Origin: Prinsepia uniflora
Taxonomy: Eukaryota > Streptophyta > Magnoliopsida > Rosales > Rosaceae
DNA length: 64,000 nucleotides
Assembly: GCA_032719365.1 (NCBI GenBank)
Contig: CM064862.1
Location: 54,837,840-54,901,839 of the forward strand
Direction of reading: 5' to 3'
Part shown: one piece after another, positions 10,627 to 23,035 of the stretch
How positions within the stretch are numbered: position 1 is the stretch's first letter
How the letters are laid out: every line of letters begins with the position of its first letter
The notes under the pieces: generated by a model
What the model saw: only the letters and a program-made list of their open reading frames with translations
What the model was told of the DNA's origin: nothing
Databases searched by the model: none
Position numbers and translations under genes: made by a program

Positions 10627-13600
10627 ATTAGGATTAGCAGTCAGAGTACTAGGTTAGCTGTTTGTACTTTGTAGATGGTCTCTTTCGATGTCTTTTAACC
10701 TGTTTGCCTCTTAAGAGTTGAATATGCCTCCCCGACGTGATCCCCGTGCACGTGTTGAAGAGGGCAATGGAGGGAATGGAGACACTGCGAGTATTGAACG
10801 GGCCCAGCGCCAGGGTGCTACGCTCTTTAGTGGGGGGACCGACCCCGAGGAAGCGCACTAGTGGATTGACCGCTGGGAGAAGATCTTCGAGGTCATGCAC
10901 TGTCCACCGGAGGAGCGTGTCGTACTGGCGACATTCCTACTATATGGGAGCGCCTATCGATGGTGGCACAACCTTGTCCTGGCTGGTTGGACCGTTCACA
11001 CCATTCTGTGGGAGACTTTCCGGGAGCGGTTTCTCAACCAATTTTATCCACGGTCGTTTGGCAACGCCCGTGAGGCGGAGTTTCTGCAACTCCGGCAGGG
11101 AGACCAGACTGTAGCAGAGTATGTGGAGACCTTCCTGATGTTGTCTCGCTTTGCTGAGAACTTCGTGATTACCGAGGATGACCGATGTCGTAGATTCGAG
11201 TGGGGCCTGTGACTGGAGATTCAGGTAATGGTGACTGCGACTCCCTTTGCTACCATAAGGGATCTGACTGATGCGGCGACCAGGGTTGAGAACAGTATTC
11301 TCGCACGTCAGCGAGCTGAGGGGGAGTCACGGCGACGTGATATCCCACACTTGGGATTCTCCAGCCGTCGGGGCTCGAAAGGAGGACATTTTGGCGGATC
11401 TTCATCTTCGGGTAGCCGAGGACGTTCTAGTCAGTTCAGGAGTCCTCAGCGGTCTGGACAGCGTTCTGGGGCTTGGCAGCAGCCGTACTCACCGATGAGC
11501 ACCTCACCAGGAGGATACTCGGGTCAACCTAGGGAGATCACATGCTTCGCTTGTGGTGAGCCGGGGCACTATGCTTCTGATTGTCCACTGATTCGGGGCA
11601 GCACCATGCCAGCACAGAGCTCAGCATCCCAGACTGCCAGCAGCCGGGCACGCGGTGTTGTGCGTGGCCGTGATCGAGGAGCTAGAGGACGGGGACGACC
11701 TGCGGAGTCTATGGCCCGTGTTTATGCTGTCACACGTCAGCAGGCCAGATCTATTCCGGGAGTTGTGACAGGTACGGTACACATTTATGGTATTGTTGTT
11801 CGTGCATTGATGGATTCGGGAGCAACTCATTCTTTTATTTCACCGCGTTGTGCGAATCTTTTGGGCCGTGAGGTGACCGCACTTGAGCACGAGATGGGTG
11901 TGGGGACACCGATGGGGGTGACCTACCAAGTGAACCAGGAGATACGAGCTTGCCCTGTGGAGATTGAAGGAATCGAGTTTCCAGCAGATTTGATTCTTAT
12001 GAATGTACACGACTTCGATGTGATACTTGGAGTTGATTGGTTGTCGGAGTACAACTCGCTCATCGACTGTAGTAACATGTGGTTGAATTTGAGGGGTCCG
12101 GGATTGCCGGAGGTGATATTTCAGGGAGAGTATGGAGATGCATCACCCAAGGTAATATCTGCACTCACAGCTACAAAACTTTTACGGAAAGGGGGTCAGG
12201 GTTATCTTGCTTATGTGGTAGAGTCTACGGATGAATCTTTGAGAATTGAGGATATTCCGATTGTGCGGGAATTTCATGATGTCTTCCCAGGGGATTTACC
12301 TGGATTACCACCACCCAGGGAGATCGATTTCACGATCGAATTACTCCCCGGGACTCGACCGATTTCGCAAGCACCGTATCGTATGGCACCGGCAGAGCTA
12401 CGGGAATTGAAAATTCAACTACGGGAACTGGTGGATCTAGGATTTATCCGACCCAGTACATCACCATGGGGAGCGCCGGTCTTATTTGTGAAAAAGAAGG
12501 AGGGTAGTTTGCGGTTATGTGTGGATTACCGGCAGTTGAACAAGGCCACGGTAAGGAATCAGTATCCCTTATCCAGGATCGATGATTTGTTCGATCAGTT
12601 ACGAGGAGCACGGTACTTCTCAAAGATAGATCTGAGGTTAGGATACCATCAGCTGAGAATAGCCGAGGAAGATGTTCAGAAAACAGCTTTTCGGACGAGG
12701 TATGGGCATTATGAGTTCTTGGTGATGCCCTTCGGACTGACGAATGCACCAGCTGCATTCATGGACTTGATGAATCGGGTCTTTTGCGCGTACTTGGATA
12801 AATTTGTGATCGTGTTTATTGACGACATCTTGGTGTATTCCAAGAGTGTTAGGGCCCATGAAAAGCATTTACGGCTGGTTTTGGGTAAACTACGACAGGA
12901 GCAGCTATATGTCAAGTTAAGCAAATGTCAATTATGGTTAAATAGTATTGGATTTTTGGGTCACATCATATCACCCGAAGGGATCAGCGTGGATCCTCAG
13001 AAAACGGAGGCTGTGACAAATTGGCCAAGACCGACCACGGTGACGGAAGTGCGAAGTTTTGTTGGGTTAGCAGGCTACTATAGGACATTCGTGGAGGGTT
13101 TCTCCCAGATTTCCGCACCATTGACTCGGTTAACACGGAAAGGGGTGAAGTTCGTGTGGGACGAATAGTGTGAACATAGTTTTCAGGAATTAAAGTTCCG
13201 TTTAACCACTACACCTGTCCTTGCATTACCAGATAGCAGTGGAGAGTTCGTGGTCTGTAGTGACGCATCGCTGCAGGGTTTGGGTTGTGTGTTTCTACAG
13301 AATGGGAAAGTTATTGCCTACGCATCTCGGCAGCTGAAGACGCACGAGTTGAACTACCCTACTCATGATTTGGAATTGGCAGCGGTGGTTCATGCTCTAA
13401 AGATTTGGAGACATTACCTGTTCGGTGTGACGTGCCGGATATACACCGACCACCAGAGTCTTAAACATATGTTCACTCAGAAGGAACTCAACATGAGGTA
13501 GCGGAGATGGTTAGAATTATTAAAGTATTATGACTGTACAATTGAGTACCATCCTGGCAAGGCGAATGTTGTGGCTGATGAGCTTAGCAGGAAGTCGGCG

Positions 13601-14321
13601 GGATCAGTTGCGCATTTGAGATTGGTGTACCTTCCTTTGCTAGTGGAACTCCGGAAGAGCGGAGTTATGTTAGGGATGGACGATCAGGGAGCCTTGCTGG
13701 CTAGCTTTCACGTGCGACCGGTGTTGGTCCACAGGATCATCGAGGCTTAACTACACGACCAGATACTCTGTGACTACCGAAACGAGGGTGAATCCGGACA
13801 GAGACTGTAACGACCCGTCCCAAATTCCTAGATTAGATTAGTGACTAATCACGATTAGTTAGGTTAATCGGTGATTAGTTAGGCGAAATCGGACGAACGA
13901 TGCGAAATGACCGTTTTGCCCCTGATGGTGGCAAAATGTTGACTTTTCAATCGGGCGGTCAAATGGACTTTGACCGAGGACCGTGACGTAGTTCGTGACG
14001 TCATGAGTTCATAGACAGGTGGCACGTTCAATTCCGACGTTCGAGGAGGAAGTTATGACGTTCGGAAGTTTATGGGCATTTTGGTAATTTTAGTTAAAAG
14101 GAGCGAAATGTTAACTTTTTGACTGGGATGTCCGATGGCCGAGGGCAAGGAATATTATGTAGATAAGGACGATACGAATCCATAGACAGGTGGCACGTTA
14201 AATTCGGACGTTCGACGACGAAGTTACGGTTCACGGAATTTCAAGTGCACTATTGCACGAATTACGAAATAACTTACCTTTTGGACTTTAGTGGGGCCCA
14301 GATATTTAATGGAGGCCCAAT

Positions 14322-14347
14322 GAATGAGTGACAAGTGTCACCCATCC
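14322..14347. promoter_or_regulatory. Palindrome variant in solo LTR E
   Basis: Same 26-nt element as in the other LTRs with the core TGAGTGACAAGTGTCA intact and one substitution in each outer arm. Confidence 0.5.
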
Positions 14348-15821
14348 AATGGACACCAATTTCTCTTCATGCATCTTCCTTTCCCCGTGCATTTTCATTT
14401 CTCCATTTCAAACACACACAAAACACCCACCCGATCTCACCCATTTTCCTCCCATCCGTGCAACCCAAAACCCATCCACTCTTCACCCATGACCAGGCAG
14501 AGGACTAGGGAGACTGAGGAAGTTGTTGGGCGGGCAGAACCGCCGTCCACGGCGGCAAGAGGAGGAAGAACCCGTGAGGTTCACGGTAAGTCCATTTTGA
14601 CCCATTTTTACATTTTTGATGTTATGGTTGGTTTTTAATGGTTTTAATGAGTACATTAGGTTGCTAGGGACATGTTAGGAAGGTTTAAGGAAGCTTGGGA
14701 TGGCTGGGCAGCCATGGGAGAGTTTTGGGAACTTTGAACCGTGTGGTTCAAAATCGAACCATGGGTTTAGGCGGTTTTTAGGTTGTTTTAAGGATTGGAA
14801 TGGATAGAAAACACCAAAATAGGATGAAAGGAACCAAAAAGGAAGAACTAGGATGAAAAATGGGGTGTCTAGGGTTGTGAACCGGTCACGCCGGTCCAGT
14901 TGGACCGGCCAAACCAGGTGAACCAGCCATGAACAGTAAAACCGGTCTGCTGGAGGTTAGTGCCGATGAATAGTGTTTTCGACCTTCTAGGGGCTCGTGA
15001 GGACGCGTGGTCCATAATTTGGGAAAGTGTTCAACACGGGAAAGCTTCTATTCAATGTAGCGAAGATTTTGGGACTGGTCTCGCGTCAAGCAGACATCGT
15101 TTCGATAGTTTTCGGGGGTGTCGGAAGGTTTAGGGTCGGCTTAAAAATAGTTAAAAGTTTGGGAAAATTACGGGGCTTTGATGGGAGGTTAATTAAGTAG
15201 TTATTAACCTTATATTAAAATTTGGACAGGTTTGGGAGTCCCGGTAATGGTGATCGGCTCAGGGAGCCGAATGACACGCAAATCGAGGCGGCAGCTCGGA
15301 CGGTCTGTGAGTGGACCTTGTTTTCTAAATTGGTGCACGCATAAATGTTTATTATATGTTTTAAATACTTTTTTGTGATGCCATGAGTGCATTTGGTTGT
15401 GTGGTTACGTATAGGCACGTATTTCGAGGTTTCGGCCCTATACGGTGCCTATACGGAGTTGTATGTCTTTATTGGTCTAAATGAAATGGTTTTGGATTTC
15501 CAAATGGATTATGCATATGATTTTATGATGTTGATTTGGATTCTTGTGAATTATATGGTTTCACGTATTTCGAGGCGATTTACGTGCTTGCACGTAAATC
15601 GAGGTTTTCCGATTTTACACTGATTTTCCATTCTTGTGGTTTTGGATATGATTTCATGAAATGGTTTTGGATTTGAAAAGCTAATTCTCGGACATGAGGT
15701 CCATTTGATTTACGGAATCGGGTCGGAGGCCTAATTGGTTTACGATTCGGACTTGAGGTCCAGTTTCTATGTGGATTCGGGCCTAGCGCCCAGTTATGTG
15801 TTACAAATGGTTTTTTTATGG

Positions 15822-16010
15822 TTCATGACGGTTTATGGGAACCGACATGAACTCTTGAAATGGTTTTTACAGGTCATGACGGTTTATGGGAACCGGCATG
15901 AACCCTTGAAATGGATTTACGGGTCATGGCGGTTTATGGGAACCGGCATGAACCCTCGGAAAGGATTTTATGGATTATGACGACTTATGGGGGCCGGGCA
16001 TGAATCCTGG
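15822..16010 (+). repeat. About 50-bp tandem repeats in solo LTR E
   Basis: Four degenerate units share the block GGTTTATGGGAACCGGCATG followed by AACCCTTGAAATGG-like sequence, starting near 15829, 15878, 15928 and 15978. Confidence 0.75.
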
Positions 16011-18174
16011 AAAGATTTAAATAATGATTTCAAAAGGTTTTTCATATTCCATCCTTTATATATGATTGTCTCCTCCGGGGAGGGTCGTTGGCCTGGGTGG
16101 ACCCCGGAGTACTCACGGAGCACTGACTGAGTGGAGTCGCCCCCCAGTTGGGTTCCTTACTCTCAGGATGGGCATGGTTCGTTACCTCCAGGGAGGGTCA
16201 TTGATCTACGGACATTGACCTGGGTGGACCCTGGAGAGACTTGGGTTTGAGATCCCGGTTAGCGCACGTGTAGCTTTATTTTACCGTGACAGGTTCCGGA
16301 TATGAATATAATGGATAAACATGATTTAAATTGGTTTGAGAAATTATGTTTTATGATGATAAATGGATTTGGACTGAGATTCCACATATGTTTACTATAT
16401 TATGGTTTTCTGTAAATGGTTTTGGGCAGGAGCCCGGGTGACTTGTATTTACAGAATTTGGGGCTGAGACCCTAATTATGGATGTTTTAACATATATGAT
16501 TGGATAAATGGTTTTACTATGCATGCATGCCTTTTTAGTGGAGGGTATAAAGGTCTTTGATGAAATGTTTTTATTAACTCTTGTTTTGTCCACTCACAGT
16601 CTTTCTGTTCTTAATACCCTTCAGGTTGGATACGATGTGGGCTGTAGCAGAGACCGAGATATCACATGCCTCCTCCGGATCCTGGCATACTCTAATAGCC
16701 CGGGAGGGCAAAGGTCGGAAATATCCTTTGTCTGACACTTCGGGTCAGACGTGAGCAGGGTCATCCCGCGTTAATCCCGGGGGGATTGGGATGGGTCCTG
16801 TCAGAGACAGGATTTCTCCATCTGGGGGAATGGAGCATTAGTGAAGCTTGGGAGATTATGTGTACCTGCGATACCAGAGTTGAGGAGAGAAATTCTAGAT
16901 GAGGCACACAGTTCAGCCGATGCTATGCATCCAGGGGGGACGAAGTTGTACCGTACTCTCCGAGACCACTATTGGTGGCCAGGAATGAAGAGGGAGATAA
17001 CTGAGTATGTCAGCAAGTGTTTGATCTGCCAGCAGGTCAAGGTAGAACGGCAGCGTCCGTATGGGGCTATGCAGCCACTTCCAATCCCGCAATGGAAATG
17101 GTATCATATTACAATGGACTTTGTCTTCAAGTTACCGAAGACAAGGAGTGGATTTGATGGGGTTTGGGTGATTGTAGACCGGTTGACCAAATTAGCGCAT
17201 TTTATGCCTGTATGTGAGACGTACAAGCCCAAACGTTTGGCCCAGCTATTCATTAATGAGATCATCTGACTACACGGTACCTCGGAGTCGATCGTGTCGG
17301 ATCGGGATCCGCGTTTCACTTCCAGGTTTTGGAGGAGTCTACAAACCACTTTGGGTACGAAATTGCGCTTCAGTATGGCATTCCTCCCACAGACCGACAG
17401 ACAGTCTGAAAGGACAATACAAACTCTCGAGGACATGATGAGAGCCTGTGTGTTGCAATTCCAGGATTCGTGGGCTGATCGATTGCCATTGATGGAGTTT
17501 TCCTACAATAATAGCTACCATGCGAGTATAGGGATGGCACCCTATGAGGAACTATATGGTCGACAGTTCACAACACCTGTATGCTGGATGGAGATCGAGG
17601 AAAGAACCGCAGTGGGGCCGGATTTGATGGATATGACCCAGGAAACAGTTCGAGTTATTCGGGAGAGATTGAAGGTGGCCCAGGATCGTCAAAAGAGCTA
17701 TGCTGATCGACGAATTCGAGATTTGGAGTTTTAGGTTGGTGACTGTGTCTTTTTAAAGCTATCGCCGTGGAAAGGGATTCTCCGATTCGGACGACGTGGG
17801 AGGTTGAGTCCCCGTTACATCGGGCCATATAAGATTGTCGAGCCGGTTAGTCCGGTGGATTATCGTTTAGCACTACCTTCGGAGCTTTCCCGAGTACATG
17901 ACGTATTCCATGTATCTATGCTACGGAAGTATCTTCGGGATGACTCTCATGCACTGCCGGAACAACCAATGGAACTGATGACAGATTTGAGCTTCGAGGA
18001 ACGACCAATACAGATTCTGGATAGGAAGGAAAAAGTCTTAAGGAACAAGACGATTTCATTGGTTAAGGTGCTATGGTGGAACCACGATGTGGAGGAAGCG
18101 ACATGGGAACCCGAGGAATTGATAAGAGGGCAGTACCCACACTTGTTTGAGTAAATTTCGAGGACGAAATTTCT

Positions 18175-18189
18175 GTAAGGTCGGTAGGT
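18175..18189 (+). other. Polypurine tract region of element A
   Basis: The stretch GTAAGGTCGGTAGGT directly precedes the 3' LTR. This is the expected place for the plus-strand DNA primer, though it is less purine-rich than usual. Confidence 0.5.
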
Positions 18190-18483
18190 TGTAACGACCC
18201 GAACCAAGAATAATAATATTTTAATGTGAAAAAACTATTTTGCCCCTGAAGGGGGGAAACTTTGACTATTGACCCGGGAAATAATTTGGACTTTGGCCCT
18301 TGACTATGATGTAGATCGGGACGTCACGAATCCGTAGGCAGGCGGCACCCCGAAATCGGAGTTCGTATGAAGAAGTTATGGTCACGGAAGCGTTTTAGCG
18401 AAATTTACGAACCGAGAACAACATAATAAAATATTAATTAATTATGGGAATCCGTGCCAAACTCAGATTTAAATCAAACTAGC

Positions 18484-18509
18484 GGATGAGTGACAAGTGT
18501 CACTCATCC
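18484..18509. promoter_or_regulatory. 26-nt palindrome in A 3' LTR
   Basis: Identical to the copy at 9334-9359: 12-nt perfect arms and centre AG. Confidence 0.6.
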
Positions 18510-19367
18510 AAGTGACTACCATTCCCATAAAGTTGGGTCTACTCCTATAGGTCCATATTTAAACATTTTATTTCCTCTCAACTAACCCTAGTCATTGGAT
18601 TTCTGCCCAAGTTAATCCCAGCCGTCCATTCCCTCTGCTTTTTCTTCTTCATGCACGATCATTCCTCTCTCTCACACAAAACACACAACTCATTTTCTCT
18701 AAACCGTACAACCCATTTCCCTTTGATTTTCTCTCGACCCAAACACCCCAACCAGCAACCTTTACACCACCAGGCGACCACCCACAGCACCACCATCACC
18801 ACCTGATCACCCCCGTGCACCACCAGCGACCACCACCCCTTCCCCTGCCCTGAACAATCCGTGCAAAACTCAGACCCGAAACACAGAGGAATCGGGTCCA
18901 AGAAGCAAACCCCCACATTTCCACCACCTCGATTCAAGTGGAGCTCCAGTTGACACCGTGAGGACCCCAGGAGCACGAGGCGGCGGTAAGGCCCAAAACC
19001 CGAGAGCCCTGTTTATGTTCCCTGTTTCGAACCAACCCATTTTACCGCCTAGGAATCGAATCTTTGATCATGGACATGCTCTAGGGTCAGAGACGACCTG
19101 ATAGGGACCGATTTGGACGACTGAGGCGGCGAGGATAGCCGGAGACGACAACCGGATTTTGGCCATGAAGTTCATCGAAGCTCTGGTGAGTTTCTTCTAG
19201 TTTCCTTCTAGTTTTGAGGTTACAGAACCATAGAACAGACCTAGACGGCCCTGTAGGAATGAACCCCGTCAAAAATGTTGGCCGGAAACGTACGGTGGAA
19301 TCAGATCAAGCCGTGAGTCAACGACGACCCGGTTCCAGTAAAACGGGCTGACCCGGTACTGTAGAAG

Positions 19368-19520
19368 TGATGACGTCATCATGCTGACGTCATGATGATG
19401 TCACCCTGTCAGAAATTGTCAGACCAGGGACCAATTAGAACATACCACGTGTCACCTAACAAGTGTCAGTGATGACGTCATGCTGATGTCAGCATGACGT
19501 CACTGCTGACGTCAGCGGTA
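19368..19520. promoter_or_regulatory. TGACGTCA cluster in A 3' LTR
   Basis: Repeated TGACGTCA and TGATGTCA octamers, alternating with GCTGACGTCAGC-type palindromes and one CCACGTGT, fill about 150 bp. TGACGTCA is the classical bZIP (TGA/CREB-like) target. Regulation by such factors is inferred. Confidence 0.5.
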
Positions 19521-20786
19521 CTGTAGCAGCGTTGACCCATGCGTTGACCAGGCGCATGAGGGCGCGTGTGAACAGTGATTTTGGTGGGGCCGGTACCATT
19601 TTCAAGGTTTCGACGATACGGATCCAATGGAGGTGGTTTCGTGTCGATCGGAGATTTTTAGGTTTGTCAAAATGGGGGTTGAAGCCTCGCGAATAGTGCC
19701 CGGGATGCGTTTTTGAGGCGGATCTGTTCTAGGGTCTTGGTATTGAAGTTATAGGGTCCTTAAGTAACTCTCAGGTATATTAATACAGGTTTTAGCGATC
19801 ATTGAGAAGCAAGGACCTAGTGTGAGTGGGCTGTTTGATTTATAAAAGGCTTGCATGCATAAACTGTTTTACTATTTCCACTTATGATTTCGATGAGTCT
19901 TATATGAACTGTTTATATCTGTTGTTACAATGTTTTGGGCGTGAGACCCGTCAGGATTATATGTGGATTTTTTCTGGGATGTCCGGGGGGACATAGGGTA
20001 AACTATACTGTTATTATGCTGTACTTTCCTACCTGTCTATATTGTCTCCTCCAGGGAGGGTCGTTGGCCTGGGTGGACCCTGGAGTAGTCACGGGGCCCT
20101 AACTGAGTGGAGTTGACCCCCGTTGGGCTGCTTACTCTCAGGAAGGCATGTTCATATACCTTGGGCAGTGACGGGGATACCGGGAGCTGATGTACCTAGA
20201 GAGTCTTGGGTGTGAGACCCTGAGTGGCAACGCGTAGCCTTAGACCGTGACATCATTTGGGTTGGGTTTTACAGTGCACTGATATGTTAGTTTCTCCTTT
20301 CGATTATTTTAATAATTCTGTGATTACGATTTCATTATAACATTATGTTTTCACTGCATGCAAGATTTGGAAAACGGAGGGGTAAAACCTTATGATTTAT
20401 ATTATTCTTAAATTGATTTATAAACTGTTATTTTGGCCTACTCACTCTTTGTTTTACTGACCCCTCCAGACCTTGACACGGAAATAGAGGAGGAGGACCC
20501 GGAGGAGGAGGAAGAGGCTTAGTTGCTTAGATGTGCACCTGTACACCCACTTGTGGGTAGGTTGAGCACCGAATAATGTACTCTGACTATTGTGCTCACG
20601 TGTTGTTCTTTTACTATCCCTTGTTTGACAGTATCGCTTTAAAACTGTTGTTGTACGTTATCTATCTATTTGAGTATTCGGTTTTTCTTTAAGGGTAATT
20701 TTGGTATGTTTGGAGTCATTGTCAGACGGGAACGGGGCACGTCCCCGGGTGGTCCCAGTGGGATTGGGATGGGTCCTGTCACATAA

Positions 20787-20888
20787 TATATGTTAAGAGG
20801 CATAAATTAGTACAATAGTAGGGCATATTACACGTATCAATGTACAAAGTACAAACCACTATCCTAATTCTCTGATCTGATACTGGGT
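20787..20888 (-). other. Element B leader and decayed primer-binding site
   Basis: This continues B's untranslated leader from the CATAA duplication to its LTR and aligns with the leader of C at 189-301. The primer site near 20870-20886 is recognisable but carries a short CTGAT duplication, so priming would be impaired. Confidence 0.7.
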
Positions 20889-22014
20889 TGACAAGACCCT
20901 CTTTTTTATAAACATGCATGCATATCATTCAAAACGTATGGAAGTAAATCAAATCATATAAGAACGTAAACACCTGAACACACACACATGAGTAACATAC
21001 AATATGACCTATCCTCAGACATCAGCGATGTTGGTAACCAACACCAGTTACGATCTATAATGCTACGCGTGCAACTCGGGGTCTCATCTTCGAGTACTCC
21101 CTAGGATCAACTCAACGACGTCCAGGGTGATATCTAAATAGGGTGCCTGCCCCGAATCTACCACGTCTAGGACGATATCATAATACCGTACTCTTGATCT
21201 TGAGCCTATCTTCAGAGTCACTCATCCCAGGCAGTGCACTGTGACTACTTCAAGATCTTCGATGCCTGGAGGAGACTCAACAATTTATACAGGATAGTAT
21301 ATGTAGAAACATGCATCAAGTTTGTTTAACACCGTTTAAAATCATTTATCAAACTCAATTTCTCAAACATGATCATACCAGATCACTATTCAAATACATA
21401 CAAAGCCTTTCTTTCCCTCAAACTCCTATTGACTCCAAAATTCGGGTCAAACGGTATCCAAACGGGTCTCAAGCCCAAAACCGTTTTTCCACGAAAATCT
21501 GTAAAACGGTCCATGACCGATGAATTAAGTTTCCAAATACCATGATATCAAATCATTTAACTTAAATCATATAATAAAACATGTCAAACAGTTACGTATG
21601 CATTTCGGTTATAAAACAAACGGCCCATTCACGCTCAGTCCACACTGCGCGCTCAATCTCAGCGTCGTACCTATCACCGACCTAGTCCAAAGTCGCCGGG
21701 CCTATCCAAAACATGTCTAAGGGTCACTAATATGCTATACCTATTCATACACTAAATCCGATATCGGAAACGCGTCCCTGATACATTTGCCCGAGGCTAA
21801 AAACCTCTAGATGACCAACCAAACGGTCTCTGATCGACCTGAATCCACAAATATTGGATTCAAAATGTCGAAACCTTTCACACATGACCTGTTTGACCTT
21901 GAAATTCTTGCCCACGCACCCCCACGAGCTTGTCAAACTTCTCGTCAGCGCTAACATTAGCAAAAGTCAATGCTGACATTATCGATCAACGATCAACGAT
22001 CAACGCTGATATCA

Positions 22015-22185
22015 GCATGACGTCAGTCTGACAGGTCTTACACGTGCCACGTGTCAGTCTCTAATTGGTCCACGTGTCTGACATGTTAGTGCTGATTGTG
22101 TCTGACAGCTTGCCACGTGGAAATACCCAATTTGCCACGTGGACTGACAGCCTCTAACAGATGATGATGTGGACTGCCACATCAT
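22015..22185. promoter_or_regulatory. CACGTG / TGACGTCA cluster in LTR B
   Basis: Contains TGACGTCA, GTGCCACGTGTCAG, GTCCACGTGTCTGACATG and two further GCCACGTGG sites. It matches the clusters in LTR C and the A 3' LTR in kind, not in exact order. Confidence 0.45.
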
Positions 22186-22734
22186 CATCGTCAACCCTGA
22201 GACGGGTTAACCCGTTTCTCTACAATGGGTCAAATGACCAGCGAACCTAATCTGGCTCGATCTCACTCAATTTTAACCCAGTTTTCCCCATTTTTGTCCC
22301 TATGTGATTTTATTGATCCCAAGAAGGGATCTATAAACCCTAAACTAGCAAAAAGGGTCTAGAGTTTACCTTCCAAGCTTGAACAGTGACGGTCGATTTT
22401 CCAAATGGTTTTCCCGTCGATTCCAACTACCTTAGCCCTTGCTTTTGGTCTCGTTGAGATTGTACACTCCCTAAGAATCATGTTTGTTCATTAGAAACCC
22501 TTAACAACCCCTAAAATTTGATTTCGAATTTTTGGCCTAAATTGGGTTTTCGGGTTTACCTGGTTCGTGACTCCTCCATCGTCTCTCAGCCATCATTTCA
22601 CTCTCACTATCTTAGGTGAAACACATAAGATGATGGTATAATGGTTGTGGGTTTGGTGTTTGTGGGTTTCGGGTTATAGAAGAAGAAAAAAGATGAAGAT
22701 ACATGAACCCATTATTTGGGGTCCTAGGTCAATT

Positions 22735-22760
22735 AGACGAGTGACACTTGTCACTCATCA
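22735..22760. promoter_or_regulatory. Palindrome variant in LTR B
   Basis: The core GAGTGACACTTGTCACTC is perfect. The outermost bases of each arm have decayed. Confidence 0.55.
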
Positions 22761-23035
22761 ATTGATCCACCCAAAAATTTGACCAATCCAATAATGCCAA
22801 CTATACACTCACCTTGTAATGCATAAATAGTACCTGTATCCGTTCGTGACCCGTAACTTTCCCGTTAAACGTCTGATTACGGACTCTTAACGTCTCGATC
22901 TACATAACAGGTCTTGGTTAAAGTCAAAATAGTGTCTCTAGTCAAAAGTCAACATTTTTCCGTGATTAGGGGCAAAATGGTCATTTCACATAAAATTTCC
23001 GAATATAAATTTAATTAAAGGTCCGAGGCGTTACA

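Larger units (their letters stand above)
13806..16803 (+). mobile_element. Element E: solo LTR inside element A's pol
   Basis: It starts TGTAACGACCCGTCCC and ends GGGATGGGTCCTGTCA, 2,998 bp, flanked by exact duplications GAGAC (13801-13805, 16804-16808). No internal domain or second LTR is present, the mark of LTR-LTR recombination. It sits between RNase H and the integrase zinc finger of A. It contains a variant palindrome at 14322-14347, tandem repeats near 15822-16010, and a GGTAAG donor-like site near 14586. Confidence 0.95.
10724..18154 (+). pseudogene. Element A gag-pol polyprotein with seven stops and an LTR insertion
   Basis: The ATG at 10724 (MPPRRDP) opens one frame that runs to the stop at 18152-18154. 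When LTR E and one duplication copy (3,003 bp, a multiple of three) are discounted, the frame is 1,476 codons with no frameshift. Domains in order: gag (about 10890-11290); CCHC zinc knuckle CFACGEPGHYASDC (about 11542); protease DSGATHSF (about 11815); reverse transcriptase with LRLCVDYRQLNK, MPFGLTNAP and VFIDDILVYS (about 12815); RNase H with SDASLQGLG, DLELAAV and TDHQSL; integrase with HHCC, MDFVFKLP, VSDRDPRF and SERTIQTLED; and a chromodomain-like tail KVLWWNHDVEEATWEPEE. In-frame stops start at 10859, 11210, 13166, 13499, 13748, 17267 and 17732. Catalytic residues are otherwise kept. In family members the product makes particles, copies RNA to DNA and inserts it in the nucleus. Confidence 0.93.
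9039..20781 (+). mobile_element. Element A: full-length Tekay/Del-type Ty3/gypsy retrotransposon
   Basis: LTRs start TGTAACGACCCGAACC and end GGTCCTGTCA at both sides (9039-10611 and 18190-20781). The 5-bp target duplication CATAA is exact (9034-9038 and 20782-20786). The Met-tRNA primer site follows the 5' LTR and a purine-rich tract precedes the 3' LTR. Gag-pol order is gag, protease, reverse transcriptase, RNase H, integrase, with a chromodomain-like C-terminus, which is the chromovirus arrangement. The element carries solo LTR E in pol and seven in-frame stops, so it is now defective. Confidence 0.95.
18190..20781 (+). repeat. 3' LTR of element A (full length)
   Basis: 2,592 bp, TGTAACGACC to CCTGTCA, followed by the target duplication CATAA. 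It keeps the 1,021-bp block lost from the 5' LTR. That block includes the TGACGTCA-rich cluster at 19368-19520. Palindrome at 18484-18509. Confidence 0.95.
20889..23035 (-). repeat. 5' LTR of element B
   Basis: On the minus strand it begins TGTAACGCCTCGGACC at 23035 and ends CTTGTCA at 20889, 2,147 bp. Its internal region lies to the left, split by element A. The partner 3' LTR is beyond the left window edge. It holds a bZIP-type cluster at 22015-22185 and the palindrome at 22735-22760. The putative duplication outside the right end is CACAC, and its partner cannot be seen. Confidence 0.88.
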
